A stretch of 64,000 bases of DNA from Liolophura sinensis (taxonomy: Eukaryota > Mollusca > Polyplacophora > Chitonida > Chitonidae). The notes below the pieces were generated by a model, which saw nothing but the letters and a program-made list of their open reading frames with translations, had not been told where the DNA came from and did no database searches. The position numbers and the translations under genes were made by a program. Positions within the stretch are counted from its first letter, which is position 1. Every line of letters starts with the position of its first letter. Positions 12,195 through 23,571 of the stretch are shown one piece after another. The DNA lies in NCBI RefSeq assembly GCF_032854445.1, contig NC_088307.1, positions 2,604,001 to 2,668,000 on the forward strand. Reading direction: 5' to 3'.

Positions 12195-14672
12195 CTGGGA
12201 TAATTACCGTGTACTATAATGTGACAATGACCGACTGTTTTCACACTACCGCCATCTGTAACTTGCCACTTGCTCGGTCATCGTTCAACTCGTGACGCCA
12301 CGTGTCAAAGGTCAAATTACCGCTGATTTTATATACGCTTGAGTTAATTTTGTTTATTTCAACCGTTTGGAACCATTTTTGAATATGCAAAACTCTGGAA
12401 TATAATTATATGCATTCAAAGAATATCTTCACTCAAAGTGTGCCATGGTAATTTTGTAGAACCTTTAACAATTTTTCACGCTAATAGGTGCATGTGTGCA
12501 TTTATTTATTTCATTGGTGTTTTACGCCGCACTCAATGATGTTTCAACATTACGGTGGGAGGAAATAAGCCGTACATGAAATAGAACTAACTCTTAATTC
12601 ACTTTACCTAATGTGAACATGTCGTTTGGTTAAACAGTGCTTAACCTGATGACACATCACTTTCATATGTACACAGCCGACGATTACCGACGTTACTAAG
12701 CGTGCAATGGACGCATAACACTCCTAGAAACAAACGTTGCGCGCACACGATCGGAATCATGTAGAGTTTGGCTTTTAAAAGACGTCTATGGAGAGGGTAT
12801 ATGTGTTATAATTTCAAATTTCAAGTAAACTGGCACGTAAGAGAAACTCCTACTGGAGGTACTCAAACATACTTCAATTCTGGAGTGGGAATGTGTTTTG
12901 TGCTGAGCAATGATACACGACATGACGCTTCGTGACTGTGACGTCACAAACACAGCGTCACTACTTGTGCAGTTCATTCAAGGATAAACTGGCGTACTAC
13001 ACACATTGAGGCGAATGATCACATGCGACAGGCGAGGTGTTTGATCTGGTTTTGTCAACGGTGGTCAGAATGACACTACTTGATGACATATTCACTGAAA
13101 TCGTTATGACGGCAAAGAGCACATTGATGACCAAAAAGGACAACTAACCATGAAATATAACTTTTCAGCAAAATCATGTAAGACATATGAATTATCTATG
13201 TTTGTTGTCCTGTACATGTACTGTGTATGGAAAGATAAAAATATTGGAAAATATGTTACAGTTTTGTGCCATTGATTATTTTATTTATTTATTGATCTCA
13301 CCCACATTTTGTTTGTCTATATAGGTGTGTTTTATCTACATACTTATGCTATTCACTAATGTATTCCTCTGGTACGCTGTAAGACTGGAGTGATAAATAG
13401 ACATTATCAGTCCGTCTATCATTATGTAGGCCAAATCAGACTCGTTTACCTGTACTATTTATTTATAGCGTTAAAATGATTTTAAACTTTGAAAAACTTG
13501 TAATGGAAATCGCTTTAAAAAATCTAGGAACTTGATTACCAGTTTGGAACGGTGGCACAGGCTAATGTTTTGTGACAGGTAATTATTTGAGCTATTCTAA
13601 AATAACAGTAAAAACAGCAACTATTTGTGCTGATGTCTTCGGTAGATAGCCCCTTTAACTGATAATGTATATCACTAATGACGCAAAGGCAAGTTGTTAT
13701 TTCCTGATAAAATATTCCATGAGATCAATAAGTGGCTAATTTTTAGCATTTTCTGTCGTACAGAGGAAATCCATGCAAACCGATTAGCCATTTCAACGGA
13801 AAGTGTTCCTTACGCTTTCCCGTGACAATGGCAGAGGGGTGAGAATGGGGTGAAGCGCCTAACGAATCCAACGCGAGTTGTATTCTCCTACTGAGCAATT
13901 AGCAGTGATGAGTATTATATCACACACGGTTAGTATGAAACAGTGTGTTTGTCGGATTTTGGTCACACGTCTCTTTCAACAGAATTTTAGATACATGACA
14001 ACAAATTCTAAATATAATTATACCAACCAACCTTTCTTTCGCTATCGCCATTCCAAGGAATTTTACTCATGCCACCTGTTTTAAACTCATTTTGTTTTTT
14101 CTTCTGTTACGCCTTCATTAAAACACAGAATGTGTTATAACAAACAAGCCGTGCCTTAGGAGAAAAACGCTGTAAGGTAGAATTTGCTCTTCGATAATTT
14201 GATAATCGAGGATTCCAGAAATGAAGAACGCCGTTTTTAGCTGCGAGATTTTTATAGTAAAATCAATATCTTGTAAAATAAAACAAAAGAAATATATAAT
14301 CCAGACCATTAAACTCTGAAAATTGCAGCATTGTTCAAACAATATACATAGAGTATATCTTCAATTTATTAACTGAATATCAGGTAAGAGCGTAACAAGG
14401 CAACACCATTGTTATGTACGCTTGAGTTTTTGACGCGTATATATGTGGTATCAAAAGACTCATATTTTAGACTTTAAATGGTATAGTAAATATAGCAGCA
14501 CGTTACTGTTCTTCTCAAAAACGATTAAACTGGATTTATAAACCTTTGGAAATGTACCATGTGTGAAAACATCGCTTTTACGACCTTGACCTTGGTGACA
14601 TCACGAGTTGAATGGCCTTTAAAGGCCGTTTGTCTTGTCATCGAGCAAAGATATGAATCTAGCGACAGGACT
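12195..14672. other. Spacer of unit 2 between the divergent genes
   Basis: Collinear with 2482-4971. It contains the SINE-A fragment (12500-12575), the CRE palindrome (12939-12946) and the same unrecognised short ORFs. No gene recognised. Confidence 0.6.
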
Positions 14673-16259
14673 ATGACACATTTGGTTACTTTGGCGGAAG
14701 ATGAGGGCATGCATAAGGTCCAACCCTATAGATTTGAGCCCTGTTCGTCAGATGATGGGGAAAATAGCAACAGAGGGGAGGACTGAGGTCACAAGCAAGA
14801 CAAGTGAAGGCAGTGAAAGCGAGCAGTCCTGTTTGCAGAACACTGAATGGTGCGGTACCATAATGTGTTAGCAGAGTATAACTTTTTCGTAAGTCCTGCG
14901 TTAAGGACACTAGGAACGTCATCTGTGAAACATCAACACATATGTGAAAATTTTCTGTTACCAGTTACACTTGTTTGTCAGGTTAATAACCGGAAACTTA
15001 TATTGATCGAACGCATGTCAAACAATAGTTACAAACAACAACAATAACGTCCTCTGACTTTTGTCAACTGGATATGCAACTCGGAATACGAAAGTCAACA
15101 GCTTTTTAACATTACCATCTCACTGCAACTCTCCAGCAGATTAGAACCAGAACATTATGTTATTTTTAACGTGAAATAACGTCAATGCATTGAATTCAAG
15201 ACATGTTTTCCTAAAATTTCCTAAATTCTTTTGTTCTTTTAGGCAAAGTTGATAATAGTCCAAAAATACACTTTAAACTCTGTACATTCTTACACTGAAA
15301 ATTGTACATTCTCATGAGCCCCTCCCACTGTTCACTGAACAGCAACTATAAGTTTGTTGACGTCACTGACATGCATATGCTTGGATGTCAACTCTGCTAA
15401 TTGTTACAGGAGGATAATTAAAAAATGATCTATGTCTACAGTTCTGTGTGATGTTGTGAAGGTAAAGATTCTGAAACTGTGGGCTATGTTTTGACAGATG
15501 TAAATGCGGAAATTGCATTATCATGCCATCTGCAGCAGAATGTGTTTGCTGCCCTGAAATAACTGTGATCTACGCCAGGTGTGAGGAGATGGATGTTCGA
15601 GTCCCGTTCATCACAGGCCATAGAGGATTTGAACCGGTGTGTCTCAACCCCTATGTGTTTAACGTGACATATTACCCGTACATGCAACAGTGCAAGATGG
15701 GCGACAACAATGAAACAGTAGATCAGTGAGGATCAATGTATAATATATATGTATGTGTGCATGTACCCTTAGGTTTTACGTCATACTTCACAATTATTCA
15801 GTCATATGACAATGAGGAGTCCTTACTATACTCTGCTTCCTTGTGGGAGAGCAAGTCTGTGCCGCTAAAGTGTTGCCACCACTGAAACATCATGTCAAAG
15901 ACATCAGACATTACTAGCTAGATGACATAATAGCCAGATAGTAACTAATTTTTTACATGGCATTCAATTGTAGACAAGTTTTGGAACTTATTTGTCTAAA
16001 GTGGTCTTGAGACAATAATCTAAGAGTTAAATAATGGGAGGTTTTTATGTGGCATTGGGTATTAACTTGCACCATTTGAACTTAATCTTTTCAGCAAAAC
16101 GTCGACATGTTGCCTATTGTCAGGTTTGTGCAGTTCTGTTGGCGCTTGCTTGGCAAAAGCGTAAGACTAGTAATACCTTCACGTGCAGTCGCTGCCATAC
16201 CTGCCCGATTCTCTTCATCATCCGGGGACTATACTGGTTTCATGATGTATTACGAATGA
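14673..16259 (+). pseudogene. P2RX7_C-domain (P2X7-like) gene, copy 2
   Basis: Exon 1 (14673-14849) starts at a plausible ATG and reads MTHLVTLAEDEGMHKVQPYR, then FEP and an acidic Ser-rich stretch. A frame change near the GGGG run separates this from the downstream SEGSESEQSCLQNTE. Exon 2 (15498-15725) encodes CKCGNCIIMPSAAECVCC and CLNPYVF. Exon 3 (16095-16259) gives PIVRFVQFCWRLLGKSVRLV, then IPS, GDYTGF and a stop. The base opening exon 2 is A instead of the G in copy 1, so the codon across the splice becomes TGA instead of TGG (Trp). Exon 3 is closer to the family pattern than in copy 1, while exon 2 is slightly further from it. The domain is cysteine-rich and zinc-binding in vertebrate P2X7; the function of stand-alone forms is not known to me. 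Confidence 0.8.
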
Positions 16260-17249
16260 TCTTGTCAATGACCACAACGCTCTCGTCCCAGAACCCAGCT
16301 CACCAGAAACAGGGTGAAAATGTGTAATTTACCTGAACCAACCCGCCAACAGCTGTGTGTCACCCTGCCATCATCTGCATCATTCACCCCACTATGGCCA
16401 GTTGCCCGATGTGCCTAACTCCCATACGACGATTGCTTGTGATCTACTCTTTACAGCATCAGCTGGTATCCCAACGGCCCTTTTCAGGGCCAACCCAATT
16501 CTCCCGAATAGTCTACTTTCAATCTGAGCATATGTTTATTTTCTATGCCGTGGTGACTTTATAAATATTCATGTAGATCTATGTACATCTCAGTGTATAC
16601 GTGTTTGTCTATGTGTGTGTGTATGTGTGCAGTAGACGACCAGCTTCTGACTGCCACCAAACGTGAGGTCATACCCTGTAGACTGTGCCACACCCTGCCC
16701 ATTCGCATGTGACCCCCCTCCCCCTCGTGACATTACATCTCCAACCCTCCGGGGATGTCCATCTCTACTACACACAAAGAACACCTTATTTACCGGTATC
16801 ATGTGGTGGGATCCAGCTGCTCCCCAATTCCATTAAAAATAACCCACAATACCACTTCTCAATAACAAGGCGCACACAAATGTTTCCTGGCATTCTCTAG
16901 TGAGGTTAATAATAATGGGGTACCAAACTGGATATTACATTTAAGAAAACCACTGATCTTTGCCTCTGAAACGTCCCCACGCCAAGAGCAGATTTTCACC
17001 ACGACCAAAGAGCCTGCCATATTGGTGAAAGGCTCGGGTGTGGTACAGTAGGCATCAGCCCACCTTATTAATCAAATTTGTACACGAATTACTCGAATAC
17101 AGCATAAAAGCAATCTAGTACAGATCTCCCACAATAAGTCCGTATTGGCCAAGTCATATTGTATTGGTTGTAAATTTTCGTTCTATGTTTAACACATACG
17201 AAGTATGACAAGTGTCATATGGTATGCTACTACATCGCGCACTACAGTT

Positions 17250-17588
17250 TGAGTGAGTGAGTGAGTGAGTGCTTGGGGTTTAACGTCGTACTCAACAATT
17301 TTTCAGTCATATGACGACGAAGGAATCATTAGGGTGCATGTACGTGTAATGTGCCTCCTTGTTGCAGGACGGATTTCCACCGCTCTTTTATTTAGTGCTG
17401 CTTCACTGAGACGACTTACCGAAGGCAAGTAAGCCGCCCCGCCCGAGCCATTATACTGATACAGGTCAACCAGTCGTTGCACTATCCCCTTCATTCTGAA
17501 CGCCAAGCGAGGAAGTTACAACTTCCTCTTTTAAAGTCTTAGGTGTGACTCGATCAAGGATTGATCCTGGATCTACCGGTCCCGACAC
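17250..17588 (+). mobile_element. SINE-B, near full length
   Basis: It begins with a gtga repeat and 'gcttggggtttaacgtcgta', then 'ttcagtcatatgacgacgaa', and ends in 'gattgatcctgga'. It is absent from the unit 1 equivalent position (between 'actacagt' and 'ctgatgtctc'), so it inserted after the duplication. A second copy is at 60983-61330. Confidence 0.8.
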
Positions 17589-17992
17589 TACAGTTTGATG
17601 TCTCAATGCTAAACAGAGTAGTGACATCACAAAACTATCATCTATGAACTAAATAAACAGTGATGATGCCAGACCAACACAACAGGCCGTTTTCAAATAT
17701 GTTGAGATTTTTATTTGTCACATTTATAACATACGTAAAATAATATGAATCCTACTGGGGGGTTCTGACGGTCGACCTTTGACTTTGGATCAATACCCTC
17801 AGGCCAACAAAGAGACAGTATGACAAATATGATTAATACAAATCACATATTATCAACCACTTCACTGTAGCCGGCATACCCTGGTACATGGCAGACCATT
17901 CAACAAGACATCTGAATTGTGAGTATTTAGAAAAGTGTTCATAAGTTAGGACCTCCTACTGGAAAAAATCAAATTTGTCACCCAGGCAGTAT

Positions 17993-18128
17993 TTTAGCTG
18001 CTGCAGATGGTCGTGGGGTTTCCCCCGGGCTCTGCCCGGTTTCCTCCCACCATAATGCTAGCCGCCATCGTATAAGTGAAATATCCTTGACTGCGGTGTA
18101 AAACACCAATCAAATAAATATATAAATA
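17993..18128 (-). mobile_element. SINE-A fragment, reverse orientation
   Basis: It reads 'gggctctgcccggtttcctc' through 'cataatgct' to 'aaaacaccaatcaaataaat', the reverse complement of the SINE-A head and body. It sits inside the unit 2-specific stretch. Confidence 0.75.
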
Positions 18129-19342
18129 AGCATTTTAGTATGCATCTTTACCTCTGAGGTGTAGTACAAAATATCTGATCATTTTGGGCTTGTCTCGGTC
18201 TGTGGCCAGCTGGGAAAACAACATCTATGAGTTTCTGGACATACTCTAAAACCAAAAGGAAACGCATCAAGGCCATAAGTGGTCAGTATGGAATGACCCT
18301 CTGTGTTGTTTCAGCCAAACTGAAATATTATCAACTGGGTAATTTTATTCGTCTTAATTTTTTACATCTATTAACCATAACATAAAAGAGATAAAAATAA
18401 AAAAAGAGAAAAAAGAAAAGTTTCCTTGAATGCTTAATTTCACGACTACTGAATTAATCTTGTAACACAACTACACATACAATGTGCTTCAGTTGAACAG
18501 CTCTTCTCGTAACAAAAGAAACTTGACTCTTGTTTTGTGAGATGTAACCACACTTTGCTGCTGTGAACCCATCAGACATTATCATAATTTTTACCGTATC
18601 TAAACACTGCATTTAAAGAGTTAACATACTGTGTGTAACAGGTTCAAGGACTTTTTTCACACTGTGCTCCCCACATTTGTACTTCGGATATGAAAACTTG
18701 TGTTGCAGCTTCCCTTCTCTTCTATTCGCCTGCTTCCTATCCGAATTTCCACTGAAGTGCGGTGCTGCAAGACATACAGATACATTTTACAGTCATAGTG
18801 TTACATACTAGACTCGTGACCAAATAAATCTCATGATTCTTATGTAAACTTCCACCATGAATATGGCCCCAAATATACTGATGGCAAATGACTCCAACCA
18901 TGCACGAGTGCACGACCCTGATGTACATCAGGCGCAGAGCCTATACATACATGTACACTACTCTTAACCCAGATTCTGCAAAACTCTCAGCTAGTAACTA
19001 TTACAAGCTGTAACCAACGGAAGCAAATTTTCAGTAGGGATTATTATACCAACTTTCGTATGTTAAAAAAAATATATATCTAACATATTACTGCCCTTTG
19101 TTAATACATCTGAAATTCATTAACATGCAGATTTTGTCATTAACTGTAACTCCTCAAATATTTCTTCAAAACATGAAATAGATATGCATAATTCGTGCAC
19201 ATGACAATTATACTGTGCAAAAAGTTTAAGCAGGAGGTCACAGTTCTGGAGACTGATGGAGATACAGACAGTGTATGTAAGTGTAACCTCTGCCCTCAAA
19301 CGTCATCCAAAGCAATATCACTCTTGGAATTATTAATTTTAC

Positions 19343-22300
19343 CTTGTGTCCATAACATCTGGTGAGTAGTTGAAGAGCTTTGCTGCGAAGTGGTTGATGA
19401 CCGAATGGAAAGACTTTAATGGTGAAGTTTGGTGTCCTGTTCACAACATGGCCACATCCTTCTCAAAACAGTCACTCTTAATAATGCTCAAGAGCTTCTC
19501 TCTACTGCTCTCATCTAAACCACAAACATTTGTAAACCAGTCAGTTCAAATTACTTATATTTTGCAGAATAATACGTCATACATGTATAGAGGGACATTA
19601 CTTTCACTAAAGTCTAAATGCTTCAATTTAAAATGTGATAGATGAGAAGGTATATTTAATGGTTCCCTAACTTAAAATAGGTACCCTAATGCTAAATTAC
19701 AGAAATACACTGTGTTGATACATAATTCTTGGGTCATAAGAGAAAAACTCTAGCAAAGAGAAGAACTGTAGGCTGTCCCTACTAACAGGTAAATAATTTT
19801 ACTGTTGTTTTATTTAATCTGAAAATCTGATAATGCAAAATAAAACACTGAGGTACACCTACTTGGAACCATCCACTTATTTTTTCTCTTTTCCACACAG
19901 ACGTTTGTGGGCACATTTTGGGAGGGTCTGGTCATTATGACGACGAATGTCTTGAACATGATTACCAATAGAATTCCACTTGGAAACTGTCATCTCTGAA
20001 CTGCTGTCACTGGTTGAACTGGCACACCAATACAGATGCTTTACAATGGACTTTTTCCAAAGGTTCACTTTTGTCATACCCTTCTTCTTCCCTAGCTTGT
20101 CAATGTTCTTACCCAGTCCTGAAAATGACCACAACACACTGATTCATAAAATACGGCAATACACTGGGACATGCATTGTGTCTCCAAGAAATGAATGACT
20201 GATAAATGCTCAAAACAAGGTTGCTTCATGCACAATGACAGGTTGCTACTGAATAAGCTTGTTGTTTTTACTGCGGAATTAGTAGGGTAACAGTAAAGTG
20301 TTACAATTACATGTACATACAATTAAAATAGCCATGGATCAATGAGTACCAAGTACAGTGTGCATAAATTATACTACAGGCACTGTACATTTAAGAGCTG
20401 GTTGATGTGCCGCAACTAATTTACTCTTTATTATTCCCCCAATTTCTGGAAAGATGACAGATTATTAAAACGTCATGTCAGTTTTTTAAAATATTACTAT
20501 TACACTGAGCACCATTCCTAAAATGACCCCAGGAACAGATTACAGTGGACAAAAAATTAAATTTCCACCCCCGATGTATTGTCTGACCTGTGGTTGATGG
20601 GATTAGTGTTCATTAACAGCACAACATTTTACAGTAAAAAAAAAGCATCAACATACCTATCCAAGGTGTGTCGATCTGTAACAATCTCATCCACAGTGAG
20701 CTTCTCTTTCTTCAGGTTATCTAAAGCCTGGATTAATCACTCCTTCTCCAGTGCGTTACTGATGGTGACTTCTGTGACTTAATAATAATGAAACATTTAT
20801 ATTTATGTATTTAGAACAACTCAGCAGAATTAGTTACATTTATATGTCAAAAATCAGTCTCTAAAGGAGACTCATGAATGTCAAAAACCAATATCCCCAG
20901 AACATGGAGCGAACAACTTCAAACAACCTCTTGAAATTTCACAAAAAGGGCTGCACCATAACCACTGAGACCTCACGATTACAAAGTACACACCTCTTAA
21001 TTTACACACAGTGTAATTTTAACTGTTCGATACTAGGCCAGTAACAAAGCTGGACAAAGAACAGACGGACAATAAAAAGAGGCATAACTGTGCAAATTGT
21101 AACCATGAATGATTTAGCATAATTTTATGTCTGATCACATTTTAGTTTATTACAATGAATTTTTGTAATTTTATTGCAAAAAAATGATCTTACAGTCACT
21201 GTTTCAACGTTGGTGACTTTAATGATCTTTGTTTCCAGAATGCTGTAAGTGCCATACTTTGCACTATGTAAGCCAGTCTGACACGTTTTGAGTTCTGTCA
21301 GCAATGCTCCTCTCTCTTCTGACCACACGGTGCTGACAGCTTTCTTCAAGAACGACTTTGGTGATTGAGGAAAGTCTGGTACGAATAAGAAGTGATTCCG
21401 GCAGAGGAGAATACATGAAGTGTTTCTGAGACATTTGCACCACAGAACAGCATAGGTGAGGAAAGTAAGATATTTCCTGCAGGATAATTTCCAACCAATG
21501 GCTGACTGTCCCAGTCTCAGGTAAAACTGCAGCTGGTGCATACCTGCCCCACACTGACCATGGTGCCTGTTGTCTTAAATGTCACCACACATTCACTACA
21601 ACACTGAAAACAATGCTGAAACAGGCTTCTGCAACAGGACTGAAAAACAATAAAACATTTTTCCATTGTTGGAATCGTCCTTTCACCGAACCTAGTAATA
21701 GCATATGGAATATGGTAATAGATAATTAGTGAAGTATAGTTTTTATTCATAAGACTCCTACTTCAAGACTTTTGGGAAATCATACTAGAAGTACTGACTG
21801 ACCCTGTGCATCAATTGGGCATCTTCATAGATACTGCATGAGTGTTGTTATTTTGAACTAACCTAATGATTGGCTCCTCTTCTTGCAAGTCTTCCTCGTC
21901 AGGGTGATAAACTGGATCATCTTTCTCATTATGGTCATCTTCTTCTGACTCTTCACTCTCCTCACCACTATCTTCATCAACCTCAGACAGGGGGCAGAGA
22001 GCGGGTGCGTCCAATAGGTTGCACTGTACTGCTGTGCATGCAGTAGCAGGCTGCCTTTTGTATGAAATACCTAAACACCCAAAAAGCAAATGGAGTAATA
22101 TTCATATCTGGACATGTACATACATTACAATTATTCATCTGGCATTACTGTAGCTACCATAATAAAATAACTTGAGGGAACTATTTCTGTGCAGCCCTTA
22201 AGCTGGAGTGGTTCACTTGTAATGTTCTTGTCTATGTTGGGAGATAACAAAACTCAATTTTAGACAATGATAAACCAGCAATGAAAATATTAAGTCAGTT

Positions 22301-23571
22301 GTGACATACATAATTTGAAAATAATCAATTTGGGTTCCAATTAAAGAATCACACAGAAAACTGGAGCTTCTTACCTTTGCTTCTTCGCTTTGGGCAAATA
22401 TTAACTTATGTTGCCCTAGTGCTCTTACTGCAAAGTTCAACATCAGTGGTAAAACTGATGTCCTCAATACACGAGTCTGGTGTAATATCCAACTCTGAGG
22501 TATCTAGCACTGAGGCCCCTGGGTCTGGGATATCCGGCTCTGAGATATCTGGAGCAACCTCTTCTGGACAACATTCTCAAGATTCTGCCACAGAGATAAT
22601 CTGAACAATAGAAATTTTTATGTAAAGCTAACAATATGACATTACACAATTAAAGAATGAAAAGACAGATCTTCAAACCACAGGTTTAGAGTGATGTTGT
22701 TTTATGGCTATTAGTAATTCAAAATAAAATTCAAGAATGTAAATTTTTGACCTTTTGTATGCCACGCAAAGTGTTTCAATCCTTAGGTTTAAATGAAACA
22801 TAGAAGAGGTTACCCGCTTGGACAGTAGAGGCTAGCTGACATGAAGAAAGGCACCATCATATCACTTTTATAATACTAAAAATACATAACATTTCCAAAA
22901 TAAAATTAGTGGGAATAAAGGCCCTACAAGGAGATGTTATTATGATCTACACCCACATGTGACTATCAGACAAAGCTAGCCATCCGCACACAAATCGGTG
23001 TGTTTACGAGTTACAACAACAACATGAATACGTATTGAAGATGCAGAGAAAATTAAAGTGCCAACATCACCTCACGGATCAGCGTTTTGTTTGAAAAAAG
23101 AAATTCTTTCTGGTTTAATTTGTAAACAAACTTAACTTACTCTCATACAATGCCGTTTTCGGATAGCTGCTGGCACAGTTGACGAATCCAAACGGGTGTT
23201 GCGAGTGACAGGCGGAATTACTACAGTGCCATCTTCACTGCTCTCAACCCGAGCCGTCTTTCTGTTAATTTAGCATTCGTCGCTTGAGTGAGATGTGGTT
23301 CGTTTACTTCTGTCGGCTTGAAAAACGGGTACTGCGTCCGATTTAAGTTTAGGTTTCACACCAAGCTTCCGCTCCAGCTCACTGTTGCTGTAAGAATCTG
23401 CTGGGAAATGTTCACAACACAGCACGGAGTATGGAGCCGGTCCAAATAAAAACACCCGCGTATGGGTAACAAAATTTATCCATTTTCGAGCCACAGACTT
23501 GTCTTTTGGCCACAGGTGGCCCCATTCTGGTTACTGTTGCTACAGCCTCCTAACAGGCCACGTTTGGGCAT
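19343..23571 (-). pseudogene. THAP-domain transposase-like pseudogene, copy 3
   Basis: The same gene in unit 3, with different damage. The THAP exon (ATG at 23571) has its first Cys changed (MPKRG) and a short deletion after residue 19 that shifts frame, though CCEHF and AVPVF survive. Exon 2 (22375-22600) is longer than in copies 1 and 2 and keeps a good donor (GTAAGA); its last part reads STRAT-stop-VNICPKRRSK, with the stop where CAA (Gln) would fit. Other exons are 21863-22070, 21194-21691 (TGA after CSFT where copies 1 and 2 have TAA), 20657-20777 (ISNALEKE-stop; TDRHTL intact; the DVWHVAK part deleted between two 'acaccttg' repeats), about 19870-20118, and 19343-19514 (TSPLKSFHSVINHFAAKL, the best preserved form). 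Confidence 0.83.

Larger units (their letters stand above)
16260..19342. other. Spacer of unit 2 with SINE insertions and a 1.4-kb unit-specific stretch
   Basis: No gene recognised. It includes a (GT)n-rich tract near 16610-16640, SINE-B (17250-17588), a reverse SINE-A (17993-18128) and AT-rich sequence (18350-18420). The stretch 17912-19300 has no counterpart in unit 1. Confidence 0.6.
9702..20930. repeat. Tandem segmental duplication, unit 2
   Basis: Collinear with unit 1 (offset 9701 at the left end). It is about 1.5 kb longer because of a SINE-B at 17250-17588 and a replacement or insertion at about 17912-19300 with no counterpart in unit 1. It carries the 5' exons of THAP copy 2, P2RX7_C copy 2 and the 3' exons of THAP copy 3. 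Confidence 0.9.

Noticed and set aside
4178-14084. Conserved small plus ORF in units 1 and 2 (4178-4384, 13878-14084)
   Set aside because: Conservation is explained by recent duplication; no domain, signal or splice support.
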